Shown: positions 20,538-28,208 of the stretch, piece by piece
Layout: each line of letters starts with the position of its first letter
Position numbering within the stretch: the first letter of the stretch is position 1
Program-made: the position numbers and the translations under genes
From: DATCVR01 sp036566745
GTDB taxonomy: Bacteria > Actinomycetota > Actinomycetes > Jiangellales > Jiangellaceae
Direction of reading: 5' to 3'
DNA length: 45,089 bases
NCBI GenBank assembly: GCA_036566745.1
Contig: DATCVR010000272.1
Coordinates: 1 to 45,089, forward strand
The notes under the pieces: model-generated
The model's input: the letters and a program-made list of their open reading frames with translations, nothing else
What the model was told of the DNA's origin: nothing
Databases searched by the model: none

Positions 20538-20613
20538 TGGTGGACTCTGGACGGACTCGAACCGCCGGCCTCCCGCCATAAGGCGGACGCTCTTTCCGCT
20601 GAGCTACAGGTCC
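20538..20613 (-). tRNA. Aberrant tRNA, anticodon probably UAU (Ile)
   Basis: A 73-nt cloverleaf plus encoded CCA. Acceptor GGACCTG, TA, D-arm GCTC/GAGC, anticodon stem TCCGC/GCGGG (one G-U pair), variable loop AGGCC, T-arm GGCGG-TTCGAGT-CCGTC. Two faults: the anticodon loop is CTTATG, 6 nt instead of 7, and the acceptor 3' strand reads CAGAGTCC with one extra A. Reading T33 then TAT gives an isoleucine AUA anticodon. It is either a real but odd phage tRNA, a decaying one, or carries two single-base errors. Confidence 0.6.
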
Positions 20614-20687
20614 CCTCGCCGGATCAGGGCGAGGGAGTGGCTTCATCGCGCAGTGATCAGCCGCGCGACTACCACTCGTAGGTCAGT
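20614..20687. other. Short spacer 5' of the tRNA
   Basis: 74 bp between the small ORF at 20688 and the tRNA. I see a CCTCGCC/GGCGAGG inverted repeat (20614..20620 and 20628..20634) next to the tRNA 5' end and nothing else. Confidence 0.3.
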
Positions 20688-20825
20688 CTACCGGCACCAC
20701 CAGCCGGGCGAAACGCGCGACAGGGCGCGGCGCCGGTAGATGCGGCGCACCTTCCCGATGATCGCGGCCCTACGCACTGCCCGCTCGAACGTCAGGGCTT
20801 CGAATCCTGTCGCTTTAGTCGCCAT
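20688..20825 (-). CDS. 45-residue basic ORF
   Basis: MATKATGFEALTFERAVRRA..., Arg-rich, with a good GC bias in third positions. It overlaps the last 34 bp of the HNH gene and lacks a clear ribosome site. It may be a real gene whose upstream part was displaced by the HNH insertion, or chance. Confidence 0.35.
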   Translation of the reverse strand: MATKATGFEALTFERAVRRAAIIGKVRRIYRRRALSRVSPGWWCR

Positions 20826-21328
20826 CGTTCACGAGTCCGCTGCTTCATGCATGCCCGGCACCGCCGGCGCCCGTCCGTGAGGATTCTGGTGTTCTCTTCG
20901 TTCCACGGATGTCCTCGCTGGCAAGTAGTCGCCGGTTCGGCGAACTGTCCGTCGAACAGGCCGTGGCACGACTTGCACAGCGGGAAGTATCGGTCGAGAT
21001 TTGCGCTGTATGGCCTTCCGGACCGAGCCTCTCGTCTGGGATTTGGGTCCTCGTGGTCATAGGCCCATTCCTCAGCTCGCCGCTGACAGTGCCGGCATTG
21101 ATGGAGTGCGGCGCGGCCACGCTCCTGCTTCAACCGCAGGTGAACCGCCGAGTACCCGGCTGAATTGCCGACCCAGTTCGGGGCTGATGGACCCGGCTCG
21201 CCGAACGTTCCTGGACGGACCAGGTCCGGCGTGCCGTGCTTCCATACGCGGCGGTAGTGCTTCTCGCAATAACCGCGGGAACGATGCGGTCTACCGCAGC
21301 CGTCGATCGAGCACGTACCATCGCCCAT
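20792..21328 (-). CDS. HNH homing-type endonuclease
   Basis: A 178-residue protein: an N-terminal zinc motif CSIDGCGRPHRSRGYCEKHYRR (common at the start of phage HNH proteins), HNH core QCRHCQRRAEEWAYDHEDPN ... YFPLCKSCHGLFD, and a C-terminal CQRGHPWNEENTR ... RCRACMKQRTRERW finger. GGAGGTG lies 5 nt before the ATG. It sits alone after the lysis-module terminator and before the tRNA, a typical landing place for a mobile nuclease. Confidence 0.87.
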   Translation of the reverse strand: MGDGTCSIDGCGRPHRSRGYCEKHYRRVWKHGTPDLVRPGTFGEPGPSAPNWVGNSAGYSAVHLRLKQERGRAALHQCRHCQRRAEEWAYDHEDPNPRREARSGRPYSANLDRYFPLCKSCHGLFDGQFAEPATTCQRGHPWNEENTRILTDGRRRCRACMKQRTRERWRLKRQDSKP

Positions 21329-21358
21329 GCGGGCACCTCCAAGGTAGGTGTTCCGTCA

Positions 21359-21387
21359 GGCCCCGGGTGTTAGCGCACGCCGGGGCC
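21359..21387 (-). terminator. Hairpin after the lysis genes
   Basis: GGCCCCGG (21359..21366) pairs with CCGGGGCC (21380..21387), 13-nt loop, just downstream of the leftward gene ending at 21391. No T-tract, but the stem is strong. The HNH gene lies beyond it. Confidence 0.5.
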
Positions 21388-21390
21388 ACC

Positions 21391-21621
21391 TCATTCTCGC
21401 ACGTCAGTACGACGTTTGCCGGGACGCGGCAGCACCTTGAAGCCGAAGTGGACGCTCAACCAGGCGCAGCCGAGCGCGACCACGATCCGAGCCCACAGCG
21501 GCAGCGACCAGACGAATTCGCTGGCGGTGTCCGAGGCCTGGCCGTTTAGTAGAGCGACCAGCTCGGTCACCCCAAGTGCGAGGCCGAGGGCGAAGAACGT
21601 CCACCGCAGCGCGGTCCTCAT
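21391..21621 (-). CDS. Holin-like two-helix membrane protein
   Basis: A 76-residue protein with two helices (residues 6-26, RWTFFALGLALGVTELVALL, and 40-60, LPLWARIVVALGCAWLSVHF) and a basic C-terminus (RPGKRRTDV). The ATG overlaps the upstream stop. It is one of four or five candidate holins between 21391 and 23525. Confidence 0.6.
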   Translation of the reverse strand: MRTALRWTFFALGLALGVTELVALLNGQASDTASEFVWSLPLWARIVVALGCAWLSVHFGFKVLPRPGKRRTDVRE

Positions 21622-21788
21622 CGGATCGACTCCATCGTGATCCAATGGCCCGGGTCGTACTCCAGGTCGAGCAGCCGCAGTTGCCAGGCGAACCAGTCAC
21701 GCCATGCCGGTGCTTCGTCCATCAGCGCGGAGACTGTGCGCTGGACCTCCCGGCGCTCGGATCCGCGCTTGCGCAACGCGGTCTTCAC
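21618..21788 (-). CDS. Small hypothetical protein in the lysis module
   Basis: A 56-residue soluble protein (MKTALRKRGSERREVQRTVS ... WFAWQLRLLDLEYDPGHW). The GTG overlaps the stop of the holin-like gene upstream. No motif. Confidence 0.55.
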   Translation of the reverse strand: MKTALRKRGSERREVQRTVSALMDEAPAWRDWFAWQLRLLDLEYDPGHWITMESIR

Positions 21789-22009
21789 GACCGCGGCACC
21801 AGCTGCCGGCCTTCGGCGTCCTCCGGCTGAGCCAGCGGTGTCACCGCGCCACGCGCCATCGCACCGAGGACGGCGGTCAGTACGGCGATCGCGAGACCCA
21901 ACCAGCCGACGGCCTGCTTCGGGAGCACGTCGGTGAGGGCGGTGGTGCCGAGCAGCGCGGTCAGGATCGCCACCGTGGCGGTAAGCCAACGTACGGGCTC
22001 GAACTTCAT
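21785..22009 (-). CDS. Holin-like two-helix membrane protein
   Basis: A 74-residue protein with two helices (WLTATVAILTALLGTTALT and AVGWLGLAIAVLTAVLGAMA) and a short charged tail. AAGGAG lies 7 nt before the ATG. The topology and position fit a class II holin. Confidence 0.65.
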   Translation of the reverse strand: MKFEPVRWLTATVAILTALLGTTALTDVLPKQAVGWLGLAIAVLTAVLGAMARGAVTPLAQPEDAEGRQLVPRS

Positions 22010-22078
22010 CGGGTTCTCCTTCAGGGGGGTTGGGGGTTGAGCGCCCGGGGCCGAACCCCTGCGACCCCGGGCACGACT

Positions 22079-22084
22079 TAGGGT
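22079..22084 (+). promoter_or_regulatory. Leaderless-type -10 box (TAGGGT)
   Basis: TAGGGT ends 6 nt before the GTG at 22091 with no ribosome site between, as expected for a leaderless transcript. The inverted repeat GCCCGGGG/CCCCGGGC at about 22042..22071 lies just upstream. Confidence 0.4.
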
Positions 22085-22090
22085 GGAGCG

Positions 22091-22399
22091 GTGGACGGTG
22101 AGCCGGTCGACCTGCTGCACGAATACGGGAAACGCGCCATCGAACAGTGGCGGACCGGGTGGGCGCAGGGCTGGAACACGTGCGCCGTCACGCTGGGACA
22201 ACTGCCGGACGGCCGGTGGTGGGTGGAGCTGACCCGGGCCGGCGCAACCGCCTACCACACCGAAGAAGCGGCCAGGGAGGCGCTTGGCCGGGTTCTGTCC
22301 TCCGGTGAGTGGCGGGAGGAACCCGCCGAGTGGACCAACCGGGGTGTGCCTGCTGATCCGGCGTGGCGGAAGGTCGGCACCCGGTGGGTGCGTCATTAG
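22091..22399 (+). CDS. Hypothetical protein, opposite strand in lysis module
   Basis: A 102-residue protein rich in Trp, Glu and Arg (LLHEYGKRAIEQWRTGWAQG ... GQLPDGRWWVELTRAGATAY), with a small beta-sheet pattern. It is the only rightward gene within the lysis block and has its own -10-like box, so it may be expressed independently, for example in the lysogen. It converges by 4 bp with the gene at 22396. Confidence 0.6.
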   Translation: MDGEPVDLLHEYGKRAIEQWRTGWAQGWNTCAVTLGQLPDGRWWVELTRAGATAYHTEEAAREALGRVLSSGEWREEPAEWTNRGVPADPAWRKVGTRWVRH

Positions 22400-22815
22400 C
22401 TGCTGCCCGCCTTCCCGCACAGTTCGCTCGGCGCTGGCGGCACCGGATGGTCCCTGCGTTCCTCGTCGGCCTCGGCGGTCACCGTTTGCCAGTTCTGCAA
22501 CGCCGCCTGAAGTTCCCGGAAGGCGGCCAACACCGACGGGTTGATCGGCTCACCCGGCTTACGTGTGGCGAGGTTCGGGTTGAGCCACAGCGCGGCGTTT
22601 GCCTCCTGGACTCGCCGGTCCGCATGCCGTTCCCGCTCGGTCGCTTCGGCCAGGGCTCGGGTGCGTTCGTTGTTGACCTCGTTGTAGGTGGCCTGGCAGC
22701 GGACGAACGAGCGTTGTGCCTGCGTCGTCCGGTACGCCTGCACCACCGCGAGCAGCGACACGATTACCAGCAGGACCGGCAGGACTCGCCGCCACCACTT
22801 CGGCAGGCTCCTCAC
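22396..22815 (-). CDS. Membrane-anchored coiled-coil protein in lysis module
   Basis: A 139-residue protein: one N-terminal helix (residues 8-27, WRRVLPVLLVIVSLLAVVQA) then a long charged coiled coil (VRCQATYNEVNNERTRALAE ...) and a Pro-rich end. The shape is like an Rz-type spanin inner-membrane subunit, but a Gram-positive host has no outer membrane to fuse, so it is more likely a holin partner or lysis timer. ATGA overlap upstream. Confidence 0.6.
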   Translation of the reverse strand: MRSLPKWWRRVLPVLLVIVSLLAVVQAYRTTQAQRSFVRCQATYNEVNNERTRALAEATERERHADRRVQEANAALWLNPNLATRKPGEPINPSVLAAFRELQAALQNWQTVTAEADEERRDHPVPPAPSELCGKAGSS

Positions 22816-22916
22816 TGGCGTTCACGTTCCAGCCGGGCCCGCAGCAGGCGCACCGAAAGGTAGGCCAGGATCAGGCCGCCCACAAGGTAGACCGTCGCCT
22901 CGACGGCGTAGCTCAT
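22812..22916 (-). CDS. 34-residue single-helix membrane protein
   Basis: MSYAVEATVYLVGGLILAYL followed by a basic tail. One helix. It overlaps its neighbours by ATGA on both sides. A holin or pinholin-like peptide is possible. Confidence 0.55.
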   Translation of the reverse strand: MSYAVEATVYLVGGLILAYLSVRLLRARLERERQ

Positions 22917-23125
22917 ACGTCGTCCTCCACGTCGTTGCCGCCGGCCGGCCGGCGGCGCGCCCGGCCCAGCCGGTCGTCGGTGCGGAACGCGGCCAGTAGC
23001 CCGCCCACACCGATGCCGAGGACCGCCCACAGTTCGGCCGGCACCTGGCCGGTACGGATCTGTGTGGTCACTACGACCACCGCCCACACGAGACCGAACA
23101 GCCCGAGCAGTACGTCACGGATCAT
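22913..23125 (-). CDS. Holin-like membrane protein
   Basis: A 70-residue protein with two helices (LLGLFGLVWAVVVVTTQI and LWAVLGIGVGGLLAAF) and a strongly charged C-terminus (RLGRARRRPAG ... DVEDDV), typical of small phage holins. Good candidate for the main holin. Confidence 0.65.
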   Translation of the reverse strand: MIRDVLLGLFGLVWAVVVVTTQIRTGQVPAELWAVLGIGVGGLLAAFRTDDRLGRARRRPAGGNDVEDDV

Positions 23126-23186
23126 CTTCCCCCGCGCCTAGGTTCAACCGTGCTGCCCGCGGCGGGGTCCAGGCCACGGGGTGGTG

Positions 23187-23525
23187 CTAACGCGTCAACG
23201 CCAGGTAGATGCCAACCGCGGCCGCCAGCGCGGCCAGCACAGCGAACACCTTCTCCCACGGCGACCATGACTGTTCCGCCTTCCCGCGCCGCGCCTCCTC
23301 CGCGTCCTTCAACGCGGCGGCCGTCGTGACGACGGTGGCGTCACGGGACACCGCCTGGTCGCCGAGACGCTGCACCGCCAACGTCAGCTCGTGCATCTCC
23401 CTGACCATGTCCGCGAGGCTGCCGTTGATGGACTCGAAGTGTTTGTCGTGGCCGGCGAGTCGTGCGTCGATGCGGCCGGCGGCAGCACCCCGGTCGTAAG
23501 CGTCCTGGGTGGACTCATCAGCCAA
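23187..23525 (-). CDS. XhlA-like coiled-coil membrane protein
   Basis: A 112-residue protein: an N-terminal helical part (GRIDARLAGHDKHFESINGS LADMVREMHELT), and a single C-terminal transmembrane helix (WEKVFAVLAALAAAVGIYLAL). This layout matches haemolysin XhlA-type proteins that work with holins. The TTG at 23525 overlaps the endolysin stop by 8 bp. Confidence 0.65.
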   Translation of the reverse strand: MADESTQDAYDRGAAAGRIDARLAGHDKHFESINGSLADMVREMHELTLAVQRLGDQAVSRDATVVTTAAALKDAEEARRGKAEQSWSPWEKVFAVLAALAAAVGIYLALTR

Positions 23526-24402
23526 CGTTGGCCTCACCGGCGTCGGCGAACACCTCACGCACCGCCGCCACCAACTCGTCCCGGCTGGCGCTGGGCACCT
23601 TCGCCGCGATCCGGTCGGCCCAGTCGTCCACGCTCTCGGCGAGCGCCGCCGCCGTGCCGGCCTCCGACGCCTGCCTGGCCGCGTCGGCGACCGCAGCCAA
23701 CTCGACCGGGTCAATGTTCACCTCGGCCGCGATCGCACCCACCTGCGCCCGCAGCCCGGCCAACGCGGCGCGGACCTCCGCGTACATGCTGCCCACCATC
23801 TTCTCGGTGTGGGTGAGGCTGGTCGCCTGCTCCGGTGTCATGTCGTCCCCCTTCATTTCGGCCTGAACCATGGCCAGGAATTCGGTCCACGGGAACCCGG
23901 TTCCCGGGTCGGTGTGTGTGGACTCGCCGAAGGCGTCGGTGATGTCGACGTGCCCGCAGATGCCCTTCCCCCCGGCGCGCAGCTGCGCCACCGTGAGCCG
24001 GCGCACGGGGATGGAGTACTTGCGGCACACCTTCGCCACATACTTGGCGGCCAGGCGCAGCATCGGCAGCGAAGCGGCGTCGTGCCACTGCGCCGACGTT
24101 TGCCCGGCCCGGCCACACAACTCGAACCCGACACCGATCTTGTTGCCGGTGGCGCGTGCGTGGTTGGCCCGGTCGGTTGTCTTCACACACTGGATGACCG
24201 AGTCCGCGTCGACGAAGAAGTGCGTCGACGTTCCGTCGGTGCGCCGCTGGTCGTACGCCGCCCCGTCCTCCGCACTGTGTGTGCCTTCGGACCCTTCGGT
24301 GGAGTGGATGACCACGACCGTTGGCTGCCCGGCTGCGCGGCCGGCGTTCCACGCCCGCGGCGGCACCCAGCGCAGCTCGGGGAACTCGGGAGACTGTGTC
24401 AC
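23518..24402 (-). CDS. Endolysin, N-acetylmuramoyl-L-alanine amidase
   Basis: A 294-residue protein. Residues 10-175 form an Amidase_2/PGRP domain: TVVVIHSTEG with zinc ligand H33, HFFVDADSVIQCV, ANHARA, and GHVDITDAFGESTHTDPG with H163 and D165. It would cut the amide bond between muramic acid and the stem peptide. The C-terminal 115 residues are helical and Ala-rich and may bind the wall or a holin partner; no classic wall-binding domain is seen. The GTG overlaps the upstream stop. No signal peptide, so release depends on the holins. Confidence 0.9.
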   Translation of the reverse strand: MTQSPEFPELRWVPPRAWNAGRAAGQPTVVVIHSTEGSEGTHSAEDGAAYDQRRTDGTSTHFFVDADSVIQCVKTTDRANHARATGNKIGVGFELCGRAGQTSAQWHDAASLPMLRLAAKYVAKVCRKYSIPVRRLTVAQLRAGGKGICGHVDITDAFGESTHTDPGTGFPWTEFLAMVQAEMKGDDMTPEQATSLTHTEKMVGSMYAEVRAALAGLRAQVGAIAAEVNIDPVELAAVADAARQASEAGTAAALAESVDDWADRIAAKVPSASRDELVAAVREVFADAGEANVG

Positions 24403-24884
24403 ACGATCTCCTCCAGCTCCATGTAGGACCCCTTGACGATGGTCAGGGTGGACGCCTCGGCGGTGTTTTTCGCCGCCTGGACTTGGATGTTTCCGGAGGA
24501 GCCGCCGGTGGTGATGGTGCCGATGCCCACGAACACGGCCGGGGTGCCGGTGCCCTTCGCGTTCAGCCCCGAGACAGCCCCACCCGACGGTTGGCCTGAT
24601 GTCGGGTTGGTGGCGAAGAACATCCAGTCGTTCAGGCTTGCCCCCGATGGGCCGGTCAACCCCATCCTGAAGTTGGCCACGATGGTGGCCGTGTACTTGA
24701 GGTACAGGTGGAACCGGTACACCGTTCCCGAATCGACCGCCATCACCAGTTCGGTGACGTTGAACAGGGGGGTGTTGTTGTTGGCCGTGTTGGGCTGGTC
24801 CACGGTGACCTCGGTCCGCCACCCGGGGGAGATGTTGTTCAGCCGTGCCGGGGTCAGTTTCATCCCCGCGAGAATCAGCGGCAC
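24399..24884 (-). CDS. Minor tail or fibre protein
   Basis: A 161-residue Gly/Thr/Asn-rich, beta-type protein (NNISPGWRTEVTVDQPNTAN ...). It lies between the large minor tail protein and the endolysin, where tip or fibre proteins are encoded. The ATG at 24884 is 9 bp from the previous stop. Confidence 0.65.
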   Translation of the reverse strand: MPLILAGMKLTPARLNNISPGWRTEVTVDQPNTANNNTPLFNVTELVMAVDSGTVYRFHLYLKYTATIVANFRMGLTGPSGASLNDWMFFATNPTSGQPSGGAVSGLNAKGTGTPAVFVGIGTITTGGSSGNIQVQAAKNTAEASTLTIVKGSYMELEEIV

Positions 24885-24893
24885 CGTAACCTC

Positions 24894-27800
24894 CTACAGC
24901 GGCGCATACGCCGGCTCGAACACGTTGACCGCCGTTCCGGCGGTCTGCGCCTTGACGATCCCGTTGACGCTTCTCGTCACGGTGAACAGCTGCGGTACGG
25001 ACAGGCCGAAGCCGTCGAAGTCCACATTTTGGGTGCCGTCGGTGTTGCCCGTTTCGCGGCGCACCCCACAGCCGGCACGGGTACCCCCCGTCAGGTCCGT
25101 GTCTGTTGCGGTCACCTGCCACACCGGGACAGGTCCGGACTGGGATGCGTTCCACGCCTTAGCACGCACCGTCGACCCGATCACCTGCAAGACGACCATC
25201 CACTGATTGCCGGCGGCATGTGTTCCAACGGAGACGGCGGAGGCGATGATAGAACCGACCCCGGCAACGTTCTTCGTCAACTGCACCGTTGCGGCGCCAC
25301 CGACCGCCACCGTCACAGTGGCGTTGTAGAAGTTGGACGCGTCGGTGAACCGTGCAACACATCGCAGGGTGAAACCTGCCCCGGTTGGGACTACGGGCAG
25401 GGTCTCCGACACGAACACTGCCTGATCTGTCGACCCGCAGTCGACCGTGGCCAGGTAGAGACTGTTGATGGTGGTGGTGGCGATTCGCCCAACCGTGCCG
25501 GTGGCGGAGTAGTCCGACGCCGTGGCCGTGACTGTCCATGCCTGCCCAGATGTGGCTGTGCCCCAGCCGTTGGACACAGACCGGGTGAACGTGTCGGCTA
25601 CTCCGTCGGCGATGGCGGTGACGGTCATCCGTTCCCCGCCCACTGTGATATCCACCGGGAAGTCGGTTGTATTCGTGACCGTGGTGCCGGAAACCCACAG
25701 GTCGAAGTCCGGGTCGGTCGGCGCCACCAGCAGCGACGTTGCCCCGCTGGTTGCTGCGGCGGCCAGTGCGGAGCCGTCGGTGTCTACCCTTGGGTCGCCG
25801 TCCGCTTCGGCCACCGTCCACGGCCCGGCGGGTGTGGTGTTCCAGTCGATGGACCACAGGTCCGGCCCACCGTCGCCCAGCGTCTCGGTGTAACCCTGCA
25901 CCATCTGCCCCGTCGGGTCCGGACCCAGCCAGGCCGGCGGGCTGGTGACGGTGAACACGTCGCCTGTGTCCAGTGCGGCCAGCTGCGCGCGCAGGTCCGG
26001 ATCGGCTTGCACCTCCGGCGTGTACATCTTGGTGCCGACGGCCTGTAGGCGCTGCTCGTCCCATGTGCCCTGCAGCAGTTCCCAGCCGGCCCGGTCCGGC
26101 AGCTGGTCGTCGGTGCGGAAGTTCAGCGCTGACGGTGGGCCGCCCTCGTACCGGCCGACCCCGTTGGGTGGGTCCTGCGTGGACAGCGGCCCCTCGTCCA
26201 GTGTGGCCCGGGCCGACGAGCCGTTGATCCGCGAGGCGATGACGTCGTTGGCAAGCCCCTGGTCATCCTCGGTGGGGTCCAGGGTGGTGACCTGCCCGCC
26301 GGCGTAGTCCAGGCTGGGTCCGGTCTGGTTCTGCATCGACACCCGGGTTCGGAGGGTCAACCCGAGTTCGTTGCGGCTCTCGTACAGCACGCCGCTGTCG
26401 ACAGCTTCGCAGGAGCGCAGCACGTCCAACGAGGACCCGTCGACCTGCGGCCCCATGGGGGGCGTGTCCGCCGGGTCCCCGACGACCTGCAGCGCGATGC
26501 CAGCCTCGGCCGCGATGCGGATGGCCCGGTTCCCCGCCAGCTCGCCGGAGTTGCCCACCAACGCAGTGGCCATGGAAAACATGAACGCCTGGTTGTTGCC
26601 GACGCCGACGAACCCGAACCCCCACCCGTCCATCGACCCGGCGTTGACCCGGTATGCCCGGCCCACCGTCACCCCGGCCCACGACTTGGACTGGACGAAC
26701 GAGGTCACCGACTGGTTGTCGTCGGAGATGAAGTTGGACCCGCACACCGTGTCGGCGTTGGCGCCGTTCTGGACGGCCTCAACCGAGAAGTAGAACCGTT
26801 TGCCGTTGATGCCGGCCGCCGCCAGGACGGTGGAGTCGATGACTGTGCCGGTCGACGTCATGGCACGGACGTCAAATGACCCACTCGAGCCGGTGCGGTA
26901 GTAGATGCGGATGGCGACGATGTTCCCGCCGGTGCAGTACACGTTGAGGACGTTGGTGTCGTCCGCCGTGGACGGGGAGTCGGGGACGTCGAGGATGATG
27001 CGGTAGAAGACCTTGCCGGTGGTGGATGGTGTTTTGGGGACAACCCCGTCGAACCCACCCAGCGTGCCGAACACCGGCAACGCCTTTGCCCCAGGGATGC
27101 TGGTGTCCTGTCCCGGGGAGACGGGGCCGGTGAACTTGAGCGGCGTAACGCCGGGGACGGTGGAGGCGAGCGTGGTGGCGGTGGTCCCGTCCTCGCATGG
27201 CCACAGCGCCACCGTGTACTGCTGGACAGAGGGCTTGGTCGCCTCGCGGCGCATCGGCGACTGCACAGCCGGCGCAGAGCGGGTGAGCCGCCGCAGAATC
27301 CCCGAAGCTTGGATGGGGACTGTGACGTCGTCGCCGTTGTCCGCCTTGCGCGGCGGCCACGCCGACACCTCACCGTGGAACCGGTACGAGTCCACCGTCA
27401 GGGAGTCGAAGGAGACGGTGACAGAGGTGCCGAACTGGGCGATCAGCCCAACCTTCGCGGCCGGGAGCAATGTGGGGGTCGAGGGAAGGACTGGCCAGAT
27501 GTCGCGCGTCCACGTGTCTGGTTCGGGGCTTCCGTCCTGCCACACCTTCATCCGCAGTCGTTTCCCGGAGCTGGCGCGTATCCAGTAGTCGACACCGGCC
27601 GACGGCGTGAAGGCGACAACGGCGACGTTGACCGAGGTTCCCCCAACCACCTTCAGGATGAATGCCTGGTTCAGGGACGAGTCGACAATGAAGCCGTAGT
27701 GGTTGGTGATGCTCTGCCAGTTGGTCACGATGCCGAACAGGGGGCCACCGGTCAGCGCGCCGAACCGCATCTTGCACAACACGTCTACTTCGCCGTACCG

Positions 27801-28208
27801 GTTCGGTAGGACGGCGACGTGCCGGGAAGCGGTTGGGACGACCGTCCCCACGCTTCCGTTGACGTCGAAGTTGGACGCTGTGCCCGCAGCGATCGTCCAC
27901 GCATGTCCCGACGACGACGTACCCCACCCATCCACCACCGTGCGGGTGAACGTGTCCGCCATTGGGTCCGCACCAACCCGGATGGGGATGTTGCGCTTCA
28001 GCTGTCCGAAGTAGGGAGACAGCGGATTGCGGTTGGAGTACTTCCCCGTCGGCGATGCCAGCCGCGCGGTGAGCCGGCCATACGGCACCTGCGACTGGTA
28101 GTCGCCCCGGCCGCGGGTGATCGACAGACCACTGTCGCCCTTGCGCACATCCGGGTCGGTCACATCAGTCCACGTGCCGCCGATGTTCAGCTCAACCTTC
28201 GGCGCCAT
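24894..28208 (-). CDS. Large minor tail protein
   Basis: An 1104-residue protein directly after the tape measure, the position of the tail-tip hub/adhesin. The N-terminal 80 residues (MAPKVELNIGGTWTDVTDPD ... RPLG-type siphophage start) resemble tail-tip baseplate proteins. A domain beginning DTFTRTVVDGWGTSSSGHAW (about residue 84) recurs near residue 870 as DTFTRSVSNGWGTATSGQAW, a duplicated lectin-like beta-sandwich. A third region (about 330-540) also looks like a beta-sandwich. It probably contacts the cell surface. Confidence 0.8.
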   Translation of the reverse strand: MAPKVELNIGGTWTDVTDPDVRKGDSGLSITRGRGDYQSQVPYGRLTARLASPTGKYSNRNPLSPYFGQLKRNIPIRVGADPMADTFTRTVVDGWGTSSSGHAWTIAAGTASNFDVNGSVGTVVPTASRHVAVLPNRYGEVDVLCKMRFGALTGGPLFGIVTNWQSITNHYGFIVDSSLNQAFILKVVGGTSVNVAVVAFTPSAGVDYWIRASSGKRLRMKVWQDGSPEPDTWTRDIWPVLPSTPTLLPAAKVGLIAQFGTSVTVSFDSLTVDSYRFHGEVSAWPPRKADNGDDVTVPIQASGILRRLTRSAPAVQSPMRREATKPSVQQYTVALWPCEDGTTATTLASTVPGVTPLKFTGPVSPGQDTSIPGAKALPVFGTLGGFDGVVPKTPSTTGKVFYRIILDVPDSPSTADDTNVLNVYCTGGNIVAIRIYYRTGSSGSFDVRAMTSTGTVIDSTVLAAAGINGKRFYFSVEAVQNGANADTVCGSNFISDDNQSVTSFVQSKSWAGVTVGRAYRVNAGSMDGWGFGFVGVGNNQAFMFSMATALVGNSGELAGNRAIRIAAEAGIALQVVGDPADTPPMGPQVDGSSLDVLRSCEAVDSGVLYESRNELGLTLRTRVSMQNQTGPSLDYAGGQVTTLDPTEDDQGLANDVIASRINGSSARATLDEGPLSTQDPPNGVGRYEGGPPSALNFRTDDQLPDRAGWELLQGTWDEQRLQAVGTKMYTPEVQADPDLRAQLAALDTGDVFTVTSPPAWLGPDPTGQMVQGYTETLGDGGPDLWSIDWNTTPAGPWTVAEADGDPRVDTDGSALAAAATSGATSLLVAPTDPDFDLWVSGTTVTNTTDFPVDITVGGERMTVTAIADGVADTFTRSVSNGWGTATSGQAWTVTATASDYSATGTVGRIATTTINSLYLATVDCGSTDQAVFVSETLPVVPTGAGFTLRCVARFTDASNFYNATVTVAVGGAATVQLTKNVAGVGSIIASAVSVGTHAAGNQWMVVLQVIGSTVRAKAWNASQSGPVPVWQVTATDTDLTGGTRAGCGVRRETGNTDGTQNVDFDGFGLSVPQLFTVTRSVNGIVKAQTAGTAVNVFEPAYAPL

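Noticed and set aside
20780..20830. T-arm-like sequence GGGCTTCGAATCCTG suggesting a second tRNA
   Set aside because: No matching acceptor, D- or anticodon arms nearby; the bases are codons at the end of the HNH gene and the small ORF.
22396..22815. Spanin (Rz) assignment for the coiled-coil membrane protein
   Set aside because: No overlapping Rz1-like lipoprotein, and the inferred Gram-positive host lacks an outer membrane.
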